Part shown: positions 44,457-54,495 of the stretch, piece by piece
Numbering within the stretch: the stretch's first letter is position 1
Layout of the letters: the number at the start of each line of letters is the position of its first letter
Assembly: GCF_008711465.1 (NCBI RefSeq)
Contig: NZ_VXKQ01000017.1
Span: forward strand, 1-64,000
From: Francisella sp. SYW-9
Lineage (GTDB): Bacteria; Pseudomonadota; Gammaproteobacteria; Francisellales; Francisellaceae
Length of the DNA: 64,000 nt
Direction of reading: 5' to 3'
Translations under genes and position numbers: made by a program
Notes under the pieces: model-generated
Databases searched by the model: none
Seen by the model: only the letters and a program-made list of their open reading frames with translations
What the model was told of the DNA's origin: nothing

Positions 44457-45488
44457 ATGCAAGGTGGTAATTTTAAGAAATTCATTATAGTGCTTTTTGC
44501 ATTTTTATGTTTTTCTACGCCATTAGAAGCGATCACAAAACAAGAGGCTATGCAGAAATATTTAGAGTATAAAAAGCTCGCTGAAAAATATAAAAAGTTA
44601 GCAGAGCAACCAGATGATACTGCTAAAAAAGAGCAAGATAAAACTACTCCTGCAACAAAAGATAATGTAGAAGAAAAAGTAGAGCCTAAAAAAGCCACTC
44701 AAACTAATCTAAAAGATAACGCTGAAAAGAAAGAAGAAGTACCTTCTAAATCTAAGCAAGAAATTTTAAAAGATACTAAAAAAGAGGATAAGAAAGATAC
44801 TAGCCCTTGGAAAGGTACATCTATAGGTTTTGGTGGAAGTATTGTTACAGGTAATAGTGCTACTACAAACCTAAATGTTGGAATAAATATTAACTATAAT
44901 CCATCAGAGCAGTGGCAAAATAATTTACTCTTTAATTACTTATATAGTCATGATGATACTGTTTCTGATAAATCAGGAATTCGAGTAAATAGGGCACAGC
45001 TAAGTGCAAAAAGTTCATGGGATTATGATAAGAGAAATGGGGTATATGGTAACTTAAATGTACTACGTGATGAGTTAGACGTATTTAATTATGTCTTTAT
45101 GGAATCTGCAGGTTATAAGAGAATTTTGTATAAAAATGATAATATGTCATTAAATGTAACAGCAGGACCCAGCTTAACACAAAGCCAACTTAACAGCACT
45201 GGTCAATTTACTAATGGTTTTGGTGCGCAATCAGGGGTGCAATATGTATGGAACTTTACAAAAGATTCAAACTTTAAAGAAGATTTTATAGTTAACTATG
45301 CTTATCAAAATAATAATACTGTCAATCCTAATGTATTTATCTATCAGAGTAATACTATATTATCCGCTAAATTATATAAAAATTTGAGTCTCCAGCTTCA
45401 GTTTCAACTAAATGGTACTAATGTAAGCTTACCAGGTAAGCTACCGATAACAACAATTACAACAACTGCATTAGCATACGAAATATAG
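44457..45488 (+). CDS. DUF481 outer-membrane beta-barrel protein
   Basis: A 343-residue protein. A signal peptide (to about residue 25, ending PLEA) is followed by a highly charged Lys/Glu helix (residues 28-115) predicted as a coiled coil. From residue 120 a DUF481-type beta-barrel begins (GFGGSIVTGNSATTNLNVGI) with alternating strands to the last residues ALAYEI. DUF481 proteins sit in the outer membrane with unknown function. The long charged linker may span the periplasm. It is monocistronic. Confidence 0.75.
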   Translation: MQGGNFKKFIIVLFAFLCFSTPLEAITKQEAMQKYLEYKKLAEKYKKLAEQPDDTAKKEQDKTTPATKDNVEEKVEPKKATQTNLKDNAEKKEEVPSKSKQEILKDTKKEDKKDTSPWKGTSIGFGGSIVTGNSATTNLNVGININYNPSEQWQNNLLFNYLYSHDDTVSDKSGIRVNRAQLSAKSSWDYDKRNGVYGNLNVLRDELDVFNYVFMESAGYKRILYKNDNMSLNVTAGPSLTQSQLNSTGQFTNGFGAQSGVQYVWNFTKDSNFKEDFIVNYAYQNNNTVNPNVFIYQSNTILSAKLYKNLSLQLQFQLNGTNVSLPGKLPITTITTTALAYEI

Positions 45489-45505
45489 CTATAAATGTAA
45501 GTATA

Positions 45506-46759
45506 TTAAATGTTACGTAACTCTTTGCTTTGATTATTAGAAACTATTGGGTTAAATACATAAAACAAACATATCTTTACGACTACTAGACTAAAATATA
45601 AAAAACTAGCAATATAAAATGCTGTTTGTAGATTAGATAACTGAAATATTATTCCCCCAGCAAAAATCCCTGTAAGGCTACCAAACTTAGAAAGAGAGTT
45701 ACAATATCCTATAATATAGCCAAAACTATTATCCTTAACTCTACAAGCGAGGCTAAACAAGCAAGGTAAGGTACCGGCGAATGCTACGCCTAGTATAAGT
45801 CTGGCTATTATTATCTCATAGATGTTATGGGTTGTAGTATGTACGAAGATAGCTATTACAGCGAGAGTAAATATAACTATAAAATAACCACTAGCAAAAT
45901 AGTATTTTTGATTATTTTTCTTTAGTAATTTATCAAAAAAATGCCCTAATGGTGCAGAGATAAATAGTAAGCTAAAAGCAGGTGCTGAATATATTGCTCC
46001 TATAATCATAGGATTTCCACTAAAGTAGTCTTTAGCATAGGTAGCAAAGAAAGATAGCGGTAGAAACTTTGCAGTTTGGAATAAAAAAATACTCAGAAAT
46101 ATTACACTAAAGTAAAGGTATCCTAGCTTATTATTTTGCTTTTGAAGCTGTGTATCTTCTTTATGCTTAGCTTTAGGGAAGTAAGTAGGAGTAATTTTTT
46201 TGAGCTTAAATAAGAGTAATAAAAATGTAAAACTAGTCATTAAAGAGCTAATCAAAAAAACATTATTATAATTAAAAATGCTTGCTAAAAAGCCTCCTAA
46301 TAATGGTCCTAGGGCGATACCTACAGCTGTTGAGGATTGCAACCAAGCTAGCACTCTACTACGATACTCTTTTGATACGATAATTACAGCATAGCTTTGT
46401 GAGGCTAGTAAATACCCTGCAATAGCCCCTTGAATAAATCTAAGAGTTGTAAATACGAGTATATTATCAGTAGCATATATCAATATTTGAATAACTGCTA
46501 AAGCCGCTGCAGCTCTGAGGATCATAGTCTTATAGCCAAACTTATCGGCATATTTACCCCAAATTGGAGAGAATATTATTGCTGAAACCAAAGGTAGGGT
46601 ATATGCAAGAATACTCCATGTACCAGCATGTAATAATCCGTAGTTGCTAAGAGAACGCAAATAAATAGGTAGAAATGGGTTACACATTTCCATTGCTACA
46701 ATAACTATAAGTTGGCAGCAGTATAGTAGGACTATTTGAGACTTTATTGTACGGTCCAT
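45506..46759 (-). CDS. MFS multidrug-type transporter
   Basis: A 417-residue inner-membrane protein with 12 hydrophobic segments. Loop 2-3 is PIWGKYADKFGYKTMILR and segment 4 starts FTTLRFIQGAIAGYLLASQS. Both fit drug:H+ antiporters of the DHA1 type. SPA-like arginine in segment 5 (GIALGPLLGGFLA) matches motif C of antiporters. The substrate is unknown. It is convergent with the DUF481 gene. Confidence 0.82.
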   Translation of the reverse strand: MDRTIKSQIVLLYCCQLIVIVAMEMCNPFLPIYLRSLSNYGLLHAGTWSILAYTLPLVSAIIFSPIWGKYADKFGYKTMILRAAAALAVIQILIYATDNILVFTTLRFIQGAIAGYLLASQSYAVIIVSKEYRSRVLAWLQSSTAVGIALGPLLGGFLASIFNYNNVFLISSLMTSFTFLLLLFKLKKITPTYFPKAKHKEDTQLQKQNNKLGYLYFSVIFLSIFLFQTAKFLPLSFFATYAKDYFSGNPMIIGAIYSAPAFSLLFISAPLGHFFDKLLKKNNQKYYFASGYFIVIFTLAVIAIFVHTTTHNIYEIIIARLILGVAFAGTLPCLFSLACRVKDNSFGYIIGYCNSLSKFGSLTGIFAGGIIFQLSNLQTAFYIASFLYFSLVVVKICLFYVFNPIVSNNQSKELRNI

Positions 46760-46964
46760 ATCAGCTATAAATTAAAAGATTCTAAGTTTTATAATATTCA
46801 TCGATATTATAGTAAAAGCTTAGCTGTAAAACTTGTAAATATTTTTTTCTAAGTAGAGTTTTTACAAAAGAGATATGTCACTCGACAAATTGATCATAGT
46901 GTTTAAGTTAAGGTTAATAATCGCCAATGCTATAGAGTGTGATAAGAGGTTTTTAAAATATATC

Positions 46965-47468
46965 TTAGTTATACGCACCAGCAGAGTAGTGTAATTCATA
47001 ACTATGGCTATAGATTTCTAAGATATTTCCAAATGGGTCTTCCATATAGATCATTCTATATGGTTTTTCACCAGGATAATAAAATCTAGGTTTAGCCATT
47101 CTACGTTTACCACCAGCATCAACTATTTTTTGAGCTAATCCTTCAACATCAGGATCTTGGACACAGAAGTGGAAAATACCTGTTTTCCAGTATTCAAAGT
47201 TATTTTCTGGATTTTCTTGATTTTTGAACTCAAATAACTCAACTCCAATACGATCACCAGTAGATAAATGAGCTATTCTAAATGATCCCCAGCCTGCGCC
47301 AAAAACATCAGTACACATTTCTCCAATAGCACTATCATCTTCAACGATTTCAGTTGGTTTCATAATCGTATACCAGCCTAAAACTTCAGTATAAAATTTA
47401 ACAGCTGCTTCAAGATCTGGTACAGATATTCCAATGTGTGAGAAATTTCTTGGGTATGTGTTTTGCAT
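46965..47468 (-). CDS. VOC (glyoxalase/bleomycin resistance) family protein
   Basis: A 167-residue metalloenzyme-like protein with the paired beta-alpha-beta fold. The N-terminal metal His is in FSHIGISVPDLEAAVKFYTEVLGW, IFHFCVQDPDVEGLAQ supplies the second His, and the terminal Glu is in DPFGNILEIYSH. Family members include lactoylglutathione lyase and dioxygenases. The divergent LysR gene 100 bases away probably controls it, which suggests an inducible detoxification or catabolic step. AAGGAAG precedes the ATG. Confidence 0.8.
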   Translation of the reverse strand: MQNTYPRNFSHIGISVPDLEAAVKFYTEVLGWYTIMKPTEIVEDDSAIGEMCTDVFGAGWGSFRIAHLSTGDRIGVELFEFKNQENPENNFEYWKTGIFHFCVQDPDVEGLAQKIVDAGGKRRMAKPRFYYPGEKPYRMIYMEDPFGNILEIYSHSYELHYSAGAYN

Positions 47469-47569
47469 TGTTTCTTCCTTTTTATTAGATTCTTTAATTT
47501 ATGTGATGATTATATTTCTTATATGTTATAATGTAAAATTATTAAAAATGATTGTTTTAATTACAAAAA

Positions 47570-48445
47570 ATGATTAATGGTAAGTTTCTCAATACTTTCT
47601 TAAATTTAGTTGAGGTTGGTCACTATACAAAAACTGCGAAACTTCTAAATATGACTCAATCAGGAGTTAGCCAACATATAAACAAACTCGAGCAAAGTAT
47701 CGGCAAAACAATCATAAATAATACTGGTAAAAAATTTGAGTTAACTCAAGCAGGGCATCTACTTTATAAATATGCTGTAGATATAAGAGATAGAGAACAA
47801 GAGTTAGTATTAGAAATAGGCCATGACTACCCTTATGAAGGAGAGTGTAAATTTGGCTGCTCAGGAAGTATTTTAATACAGATATATAAGCCTTTTCTTG
47901 AGTATCAATCTAAACATCAAGATCTTAGAATATCTTTGGAGTCAGCCCCTAATAAAAAGATATTTGAGATGCTCAATTCTAATGAAATTGATATTGGTAT
48001 AGTGACAAATAAACAAGACTCAGAACAGTTTACAGAATTAAAGGTGGGTGCCCAAGAACTTGTAGTAGTGATCTCAAAAAGACAACAACAGAAATCTTTA
48101 GAAGACATTATAAATACAGGATTTATTAATCATCCAGATGGGCTATATTACCTTAAGAAAATATTTAAAAATAACAACAGATCTCATAGCAGTTTAAAAG
48201 GTGTTAGAGAAACTGGTTATGTTAATCAGCTCAGTCAAATTTTATTACCGGTGTCTCTAGGTCTAGGCTTTACGATATTGCCTAGATTTACAGTAGAGAA
48301 CTTAGAATATTCTGATAAGTTGAAAATTCTAGATTTAGAAGTTCCGACATATGAGAGCATATATGTTTTATATAAAAAATATAAAGATCTACCTATTAGA
48401 TACACTTGGTTTTTAGATCATTTGAAGAGTTTTTTGAAAGAATAA
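47570..48445 (+). CDS. LysR-family transcriptional regulator
   Basis: A 291-residue LTTR. The N-terminal helix-turn-helix is FLNLVEVGHYTKTAKLLNMT then QSGVSQHINKLEQSIG. The periplasmic-binding-like ligand domain runs from residue 90, with typical EIDIGIVTNK. It is divergently transcribed from the VOC gene across about 100 bases that include AT-rich dyads. By the usual LTTR logic it controls that gene and itself. The ligand is unknown. Confidence 0.9.
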   Translation: MINGKFLNTFLNLVEVGHYTKTAKLLNMTQSGVSQHINKLEQSIGKTIINNTGKKFELTQAGHLLYKYAVDIRDREQELVLEIGHDYPYEGECKFGCSGSILIQIYKPFLEYQSKHQDLRISLESAPNKKIFEMLNSNEIDIGIVTNKQDSEQFTELKVGAQELVVVISKRQQQKSLEDIINTGFINHPDGLYYLKKIFKNNNRSHSSLKGVRETGYVNQLSQILLPVSLGLGFTILPRFTVENLEYSDKLKILDLEVPTYESIYVLYKKYKDLPIRYTWFLDHLKSFLKE

Positions 48446-48498
48446 TGAGTTATTCTAAACTTACTTTAGAATTTCAATAAAAACTAAGAAAACAGAAA

Positions 48499-49371
48499 TT
48501 ATTTAATATACTTATCAAACCAAGCTGTTTGTTTAGTAAGTATTTGCTGTAATGGTTCGCCTTCATAGCATTCATAGTGGCTAACACCTTCTAGAACCAT
48601 AAGCTCTTTAGGATCATTAGCTTTTTCATATAGGATATGAGACTCTTCTACAGGGTTTACAGAATCTGTATCTGAAGCAACTATTAATACAGGTATCTTT
48701 AAGTCACCTATATAGTTTTCAGGCTTGTGTGAGATAGTTTCATTAACTGTAAGGAATGGAATCTTAATATCAAAAGCATCATACTCTTTACTATATCTTT
48801 CATAAAATCCGATTGACTGCTCATCGGTTAGAACTTTGTGTAAAGGAACCATCATCTCTTTACCTGTTTTTTCCTTCTTAGCTAACATTTTATCGATCAT
48901 ACCAAAGAACTTTTCTTTCTCTTCAGCAGACATCTCTCCTGTGATTACTCTTTCACCATTAGCAAAAGTTAGTTGCACAGATAGACATTTAACTAGATCA
49001 TTTTGAGCTGCTGCAGTGATAGCATTTGCGCCACCATATGAAGTTCCCCATAGTCCGATCTTACTAGAGTCAACGAAGTCTAAGCTAGTAACATAGTCTA
49101 TCGCTGAGTTTATATCTTCTATTTGTAATTTTGGTACCAATCTACCTCTTTCACCTTCACTTTCACCAAACCCTCTATAGTCAAAGTTAAGAACTACATA
49201 TCCTGCTTTAGCAAAAGCTTCAGCATATGCCGGAAGTAGCACTTCTTTAAAACCAGCAAAACCATGGCAAAGAACTATTGCTGGGTATTTGCTATTTCCG
49301 CTAAAGTTTTCAGGCTTGTATAGTAAAGCCGCAATATTTGAATCGTGAGATTTAAAACTTACTTTTTCCAT
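48499..49371 (-). CDS. Alpha/beta hydrolase
   Basis: A 290-residue serine hydrolase. The nucleophile elbow is GLWGTSYGGANA (Ser near residue 113), and LCHGFAGFKE forms the oxyanion hole. The acid IVASDTDSVNPVEE and the His GVSHYECYEG complete the triad. Fold and spacing resemble dienelactone-hydrolase/YcjY-type esterases. It could be an esterase or peptidase. It is convergent with the LysR gene and monocistronic. Confidence 0.8.
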   Translation of the reverse strand: MEKVSFKSHDSNIAALLYKPENFSGNSKYPAIVLCHGFAGFKEVLLPAYAEAFAKAGYVVLNFDYRGFGESEGERGRLVPKLQIEDINSAIDYVTSLDFVDSSKIGLWGTSYGGANAITAAAQNDLVKCLSVQLTFANGERVITGEMSAEEKEKFFGMIDKMLAKKEKTGKEMMVPLHKVLTDEQSIGFYERYSKEYDAFDIKIPFLTVNETISHKPENYIGDLKIPVLIVASDTDSVNPVEESHILYEKANDPKELMVLEGVSHYECYEGEPLQQILTKQTAWFDKYIK

Positions 49372-49507
49372 ATTCTTATCTATAAATTTGAGTTTTTGTA
49401 TTTGATTTATTCTATCAGAAATTAAAAAGATGTATTTAGATTAGTAAATATTATTTTAATTTATTTTGAAAAATTTAGATGTTTTAAGTATATCTATAGG
49501 GGTTTTG

Positions 49508-50044
49508 CTAATAGCTGGATGTTCCTCGTAGAGGATAGTTATTTTTAGGGTCTCTAATCCACTCTAACCCAGAAACTAATGCCTCCAGCTCAGGACGAAC
49601 AAAGGGGTTGTTTGAAATATCAACAACATGTAAAAGATTTTTCTCATTAACAACAAATAATCCTGGCTCTGCAAAGTTATGATCTGTTTCTTGGGCTGAT
49701 CTTGGTTCAGAAATATATAATCCTAAGCTTTCCATTTGCACTTGTGTTAATCCATAATAAATAGGAAAACCAATATCTAGATTTTTTAGATGATCTTCTA
49801 ACTGCTCTCTACTATCAGCAGATACAGCAACTAGATCAACTTTATTCTCTAACAGTCTTTTTCTATAGGTCTCTATTTGATTGAGATATTTTGTACAAAG
49901 AGGACAGTGATGACCACGGTAAACAATGATAACTTGCCATTCTGTATTAACTGCCGGCTTACCTAGTATTACTCTACTATTGTTTAGATTTTTTACTATT
50001 ATATTAGGAAATTTCGTCCCAGCATGTAGCTTTGTCGTATACAT
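49508..50044 (-). CDS. Peroxiredoxin-like AhpC/TSA family protein
   Basis: A 178-residue thioredoxin-fold protein. YRGHHCPLCTKYL places a CPLC pair where peroxiredoxins have the peroxidatic Cys, and VSADSREQLEDHLKNLDIGFP follows as in AhpC/TSA. The CxxC makes it more like the Prx-like2/alkyl hydroperoxide-like group than a classical 2-Cys enzyme. It probably reduces peroxides or disulfides in the cytoplasm. It is a single gene. Confidence 0.75.
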   Translation of the reverse strand: MYTTKLHAGTKFPNIIVKNLNNSRVILGKPAVNTEWQVIIVYRGHHCPLCTKYLNQIETYRKRLLENKVDLVAVSADSREQLEDHLKNLDIGFPIYYGLTQVQMESLGLYISEPRSAQETDHNFAEPGLFVVNEKNLLHVVDISNNPFVRPELEALVSGLEWIRDPKNNYPLRGTSSY

Positions 50045-50147
50045 CTTGAGCTCTCAAAAGATATAGTTGTTATAATTACGAGTATAAAAAAAATCGAATA
50101 AAAAAGGTAGAATAAATATTTTTAAAAAGTTGAAACTTTATGACTAT

Positions 50148-51200
50148 TTACTTTATTAGTTGTTTAGTTATATACTTTAGTAAAATAGGATATATAGCTC
50201 GAATGCCTTTTTCACAGCCCTCGAGTAATAGTAGTATAAATAATGCTACAAATATTCCTAAAGCTCTTTCTGTTCCATCAAAGAAATTAAAAGCCTCAAA
50301 ACTTGTTGGAAAGCAAACCATCATAAAAGCCCTATTTGCCTGCTCATAGCCATAACCATAGGATGGATGCTGAAGTGTAAAGTACAAAAAGATGGTTGAA
50401 AAAACAACAAATAGAGGAAATATCAAAATAGCAAAAAAGCTAGATATTACAATGCATGATATACCACATACAACACCCAATAAACATCCCCAAAACCTTC
50501 TATGAAATGTTGCTACAGTTTTATTTATCTCAACTCCTGAGATAGCTATGATTGTTATGATCATGTTTATTGAACCACCAGGGATATTTATAGACATCCA
50601 AAATATTACAGATAGGTTCATGGCAAAAAACATTCTCACAGCACTTAATAGTGCGTGTTTGTTTGATAGTGGCACAGCTGGCGTAAAATCCTTTCCTTTA
50701 TTTATTGGTAATAAAGCGATAAAGGCTAAAGCACAGAAGATACCAACAACATTGCTTAGAGTTCTGTATTCAGCTAAGTGAAAAGCCATTGTCGGATCAG
50801 CTATACAAGATGCTCCTATAAAAGAAATGTGAAGACCTATAAAAAGTAGAAAATATGTTTCTTGAGTATATATCCTTGATAAGTATAAGAAGAAAGACCC
50901 AACTATAAAAATAATAGCTATACCAACAAAAGATAAATTTATAAGAGCTACACTTAAACATAACCCTATAGTAGATCCTATAATTGTTGCAAATAACCTT
51001 CTCCATGCCTTATAAATGGTAATAGTTGTCCCATTCGACCATATTACAATAGCTGCTGTAGCTGCCCAAAAAGGGTAATCGAAATCTAGAGCGTCATTAA
51101 CGATAACAGCAATAGCACCACAAATAGATACAACAGTAGCGATAAATAAAACCTCTTGAGAATCTTTTTTTTGAATATTGAAAACTTTAGAACCATACAT
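50148..51200 (-). CDS. FUSC-family aromatic acid/fusaric acid efflux protein
   Basis: An inner-membrane protein of about 350 residues with two groups of hydrophobic segments, the FUSC/AaeB pattern (FWAATAAIVIWSNGTTITIYKAWRR). It is shorter than AaeB (about 650 residues), having one membrane repeat plus a short end. Start 51200 is preferred because GGAG lies nine bases upstream; 51206 is an alternative. The gene overlaps the end of the HlyD gene, so the pair forms an efflux pump for small aromatic or weak-acid compounds. No outer-membrane partner is adjacent. Confidence 0.75.
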   Translation of the reverse strand: MYGSKVFNIQKKDSQEVLFIATVVSICGAIAVIVNDALDFDYPFWAATAAIVIWSNGTTITIYKAWRRLFATIIGSTIGLCLSVALINLSFVGIAIIFIVGSFFLYLSRIYTQETYFLLFIGLHISFIGASCIADPTMAFHLAEYRTLSNVVGIFCALAFIALLPINKGKDFTPAVPLSNKHALLSAVRMFFAMNLSVIFWMSINIPGGSINMIITIIAISGVEINKTVATFHRRFWGCLLGVVCGISCIVISSFFAILIFPLFVVFSTIFLYFTLQHPSYGYGYEQANRAFMMVCFPTSFEAFNFFDGTERALGIFVALFILLLLEGCEKGIRAIYPILLKYITKQLIK

Positions 51201-52152
51201 GAGCATCTGCTCCTAATCTGAAAGGTTTTGTATCTCTAGATAAAACCTCAATAAGAACAGGGAATCTGTAATCTAGTCTGACCCATTCAATATTTCTTTT
51301 TATATTATAAAGAGCTGAGAAGTTGTTATATTGAGGCTTGTTGATTCCCTTTTCAATGCTAACTATTTTTCCTTTATATTTTTTAAATCCTGTTAGACTA
51401 GTTGTAATATCGACTATTTTACCAGTAGATAAGTATTTAAGGTTACTTTCTTTAACATTTGCGATTATAAACCATTTATCTGTATTTATTATAGAGAAGA
51501 GAGTTTTACCTTGAGTAATAAAATCTCCCTTTTGTAGAATAAAGTTAGACACATATCCATTTGTTTCTGCTTTGATCGAGCATCTACTTAGTAAATATTT
51601 TTTCTGATCTATTTTTGCATTAAGTATTTTTCTATTAGATTTTAGATCATTTTTTTCTACTTTAAGATTGTTAACTGATTGATCTGCTTTAACATAAAGA
51701 GACTCACTAAGAATTAGGTTTTTTGCTGCTAAATCTTCTCGTATTTTAGATACTGCACGCTTTTCGATTAAAAACTTATAGCGTTCAAAGTCCTTTTTTT
51801 GGACGGCTAAATTCTCTAAAGCTAAGTCTCTTTGTTTCTTTGCTAACGTTATTTTAGTAACAATATCTTTAAGCTGTACTGATATCTTTTCTTTTTGAGA
51901 ATTTAATATTTTTAACTTTTTATCTATGTATCTACAGTCAAGCTTAAATAAAGTTTGTCCTTTTTTTACATAAGATCCCTTTTTTACATATATTTTTCTT
52001 ATTTGTCCACTCTCAACACTACTTACTCTTGTGAAATTTGCATATAAGTATGCATCTCTTTCAAATTTTGCGTCCAAAAATAGAAAGGCACAGATAAGAA
52101 AAATAATTATAAATATCATTATTATGGTAACCATTACTTTAGATATTTTCAT
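51187..52152 (-). CDS. HlyD-type membrane fusion protein (efflux adaptor)
   Basis: A 321-residue periplasmic adaptor. One N-terminal membrane anchor (residues 8-28) is followed by a lipoyl half (GQIRKIYVKKGSYVKKGQTLF), a long alpha-helical hairpin (residues 75-175) and the second lipoyl/beta-barrel part (YVSNFILQKGDFITQGKTLF). It works with the FUSC protein encoded immediately downstream with an overlap. The layout equals the AaeA/EmrA class. The divergent LysR gene is the likely regulator. Confidence 0.85.
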   Translation of the reverse strand: MKISKVMVTIIMIFIIIFLICAFLFLDAKFERDAYLYANFTRVSSVESGQIRKIYVKKGSYVKKGQTLFKLDCRYIDKKLKILNSQKEKISVQLKDIVTKITLAKKQRDLALENLAVQKKDFERYKFLIEKRAVSKIREDLAAKNLILSESLYVKADQSVNNLKVEKNDLKSNRKILNAKIDQKKYLLSRCSIKAETNGYVSNFILQKGDFITQGKTLFSIINTDKWFIIANVKESNLKYLSTGKIVDITTSLTGFKKYKGKIVSIEKGINKPQYNNFSALYNIKRNIEWVRLDYRFPVLIEVLSRDTKPFRLGADAHVWF

Positions 52153-52264
52153 AACTTACTCACCTTTTATAATCTGACAAAATGCTTGATATATATTTTT
52201 ACACTAAAATTATCTCTTAAAAAGATATAAAATAATGATTATGAATTTCCAAAATGGAAATAAT

Positions 52265-53137
52265 ATGGATAAGCTTGAATGTATGAGAAGTTTTATACTA
52301 GTTGCTAAAAATCGTAGTTTTACAGCTGCAGCTAGGAAACAAGGGATAGGGCTTGCAAAGGTTAGTAAACAAATTAATTTTCTTGAAGGATGGCTTTCAT
52401 CTTCGTTATTTTTACGCACAACTAGAAAAGTTGAACTTACATCTAAGGGTGAAGTTTTCTTAGATTATGCACAAAAGACTATAAACCTAATAGAAGATGC
52501 TCAGAATGATATAGAAAGTCAAGGAGGACAACCAAAGGGAGAAATAACAGTTTCAATAACCGCAGGTCTTAATATTGCATTCTTTACCAAACATTTTGCT
52601 AACTTTTTATCTAAATATAGCCAGATAAAATTAAATATACAGAGCATTCTTTCGCCAATTAATGTTTTGGAAGGAACATCTGATATTTCGGTAAGTACTA
52701 TAAATATTTCTGACTCAAGATTAGTTCAATATGTTTTTGGTTCATTTAAACGGAAACTATATGCATCTCCTAAGTATTTAGAAAAGCATGGTATTCCCTC
52801 AACATTATCACAGTTATCTAATCATAATGCTTTAGTGAATATCGTAACTCACCCTAAAGGAGTTTGGCAATTTAGTAAGTCAAACATAAATTTAAACTAT
52901 AACTATTTCTCAAGCTCGATGGATGAACTAAAAAATGCTGCTATTCATGATCTTGGTATTATATGGACAATGGATACTTTAGTTAAAAAAGAGGTTGAAA
53001 ATGGTCAGCTTATTGAGATTCAGATAGATGGTACTCAGGCAACTGCTAAACTATATTGTTATTTTCTTCAAACGTCAAAAGAGGATAAGAAACGCATGCT
53101 TGCTGAGTACTTATTAGAAAATGTTACAATATCTTAA
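52265..53137 (+). CDS. LysR-family regulator of the efflux pair
   Basis: A 290-residue LTTR starting MDKLECMRSFILVAKNRSFT, with the helix-turn-helix AAARKQGIGLAKVSKQINFL and then the effector domain. ATG at 52265 is chosen as the typical family start, with GGA upstream; the track-length version adds ten residues from 52235. It is divergent from hlyD-FUSC with about 110 bases between, the classical aaeR-aaeXAB-like arrangement, so an aromatic acid inducer is plausible. Inference only. Confidence 0.88.
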   Translation: MDKLECMRSFILVAKNRSFTAAARKQGIGLAKVSKQINFLEGWLSSSLFLRTTRKVELTSKGEVFLDYAQKTINLIEDAQNDIESQGGQPKGEITVSITAGLNIAFFTKHFANFLSKYSQIKLNIQSILSPINVLEGTSDISVSTINISDSRLVQYVFGSFKRKLYASPKYLEKHGIPSTLSQLSNHNALVNIVTHPKGVWQFSKSNINLNYNYFSSSMDELKNAAIHDLGIIWTMDTLVKKEVENGQLIEIQIDGTQATAKLYCYFLQTSKEDKKRMLAEYLLENVTIS

Positions 53138-53171
53138 AGGAGCTTTTTAGAAACTAGTTTACTTATCACAA

Positions 53172-53810
53172 CTATTTTTCATTTTTATTCTCCATAGGTA
53201 TCATAACCTCATTAGTACGCAAGAATGGTATTGTCCAAGGTGGATTATAGCCGGCAGCTTCTGGTTGCCCTATAGCTTGATAATTATTAGATTTTATCCA
53301 TGTTCTAAGTTTATCAGTATTAGAATCTATCGAATCTTTATCTAGGAACCCACTAAATGTAACGACAGCCATTTTTGTTTCAGGTTTTTCAACAAGTTTC
53401 ACTCTGTTATTAGTTGGTTTTGGTGCGTTTTCTAGAGTATATTTAGCAGGTAATACAAAAGCTATAGTCCATATCTTATCATCGCCTTTTATTATAACAG
53501 GTGCAGTCATTTCTATATTTTGTGATGTTTGTTCTATTTTAACAGGTGCAGTCATTTGAATATCTTTTTTAGATATATTTGCACCAGTTATATACTTAAA
53601 TAGATAACCAAAACCTCTATTTACAGCTGACTTATAATCTGGGTCTTCCACTGTTACTTGAGCCTCTGTAAGAGGGGCATAAACTCTAATTGAGAAGTTA
53701 TCATCTTTTTTAATACTTGTGTATTTGGCTTGAGGAGTATCATTTATACCTAAAACACTACAAGAAGATAAGGCTAGAGCTGAGATTACCGAAAGAAATT
53801 TTTTTAACAT
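53172..53810 (-). CDS. SOUL heme-binding domain lipoprotein
   Basis: A 212-residue protein. The lipobox ALSSC puts the lipidated Cys at residue 17. The SOUL/HBP fold is recognisable from RVYAPLTEAQVTV, NRGFGYLFKYITGANISKKD, the repeated MTAPVKIEQ and MTAPVIIKG, and the PPWTIPFLRTNEVMI end. SOUL proteins bind heme or bilins loosely. Envelope localisation suggests heme or tetrapyrrole handling, but many bacterial members are uncharacterised. Confidence 0.85.
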   Translation of the reverse strand: MLKKFLSVISALALSSCSVLGINDTPQAKYTSIKKDDNFSIRVYAPLTEAQVTVEDPDYKSAVNRGFGYLFKYITGANISKKDIQMTAPVKIEQTSQNIEMTAPVIIKGDDKIWTIAFVLPAKYTLENAPKPTNNRVKLVEKPETKMAVVTFSGFLDKDSIDSNTDKLRTWIKSNNYQAIGQPEAAGYNPPWTIPFLRTNEVMIPMENKNEK

Positions 53811-53952
53811 ATCCAGTACTCCTAGTTTTGTTGTAAAAGATATTTATACTATTAATTATAAATCACAATATAATATAACACTGTTAAAATTTTGTAAGGT
53901 TTGTTTTTTAGTAATTATAAATACCACTCAAAATATAAATAAGGGATCAAAA

Positions 53953-54495
53953 ATGGAAAAAATAATTAAAGCACTGATATTATTTTCTATGCTATTAGGA
54001 GTTTGTTATGCTGGAGTTAATAAGCCACTTAATCTTTTGGTACAAAGAGCAGAACTAATGAAAGGTGTTGGGATATGTAAATCAAAGATTAAAGGTTCTA
54101 TTTATGATGCTAACCAAGAGATACGCGTGCTACAAAATGCTGCAAAATTAGCAAAGCAAAATAAGCTAGAAAAGAATTCATTCTTAATCTTTATTCAGTT
54201 ACAGATGGATTTATCTAAACAAATAGAAGATTACTATTTGAATAATGCTACACAGCAGCAACTTGAGCAACAAGTCTCAGATTGTTTGACTAACTATCGC
54301 GATAAGATTAAGAAAGTTGATGCACAGCTATATCCAGCGATAAGCAAAAACATCAAGTCAATCCATAATGATAAGAAACTAGCATCACAGCTGAGAAAAC
54401 TTGTTAGGAAGCAAAATATTAAAGGAATTCCTCAAGATCCTGACTATTTAGATTTAATAGCTAACAGTTTACAAACTATCAAAAAAACTAAGTAA
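53953..54495 (+). CDS. Periplasmic chorismate mutase (AroQ-gamma type)
   Basis: A 180-residue secreted helical protein. A 20-residue signal peptide (ending VCYA) is followed by LNLLVQRAELMKGVGICKSK and SIYDANQEIRVLQNAAKLAK. Those match the AroQ arrangement of catalytic Arg, Lys, Asp and Glu, and a later FIFIQLQMDLSKQIEDYY-like helix supplies Gln. Secreted AroQ enzymes are found in a minority of bacteria, often with unclear function. Here it stands between the SOUL gene and pyrF and not near aro genes. Confidence 0.75.
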   Translation: MEKIIKALILFSMLLGVCYAGVNKPLNLLVQRAELMKGVGICKSKIKGSIYDANQEIRVLQNAAKLAKQNKLEKNSFLIFIQLQMDLSKQIEDYYLNNATQQQLEQQVSDCLTNYRDKIKKVDAQLYPAISKNIKSIHNDKKLASQLRKLVRKQNIKGIPQDPDYLDLIANSLQTIKKTK

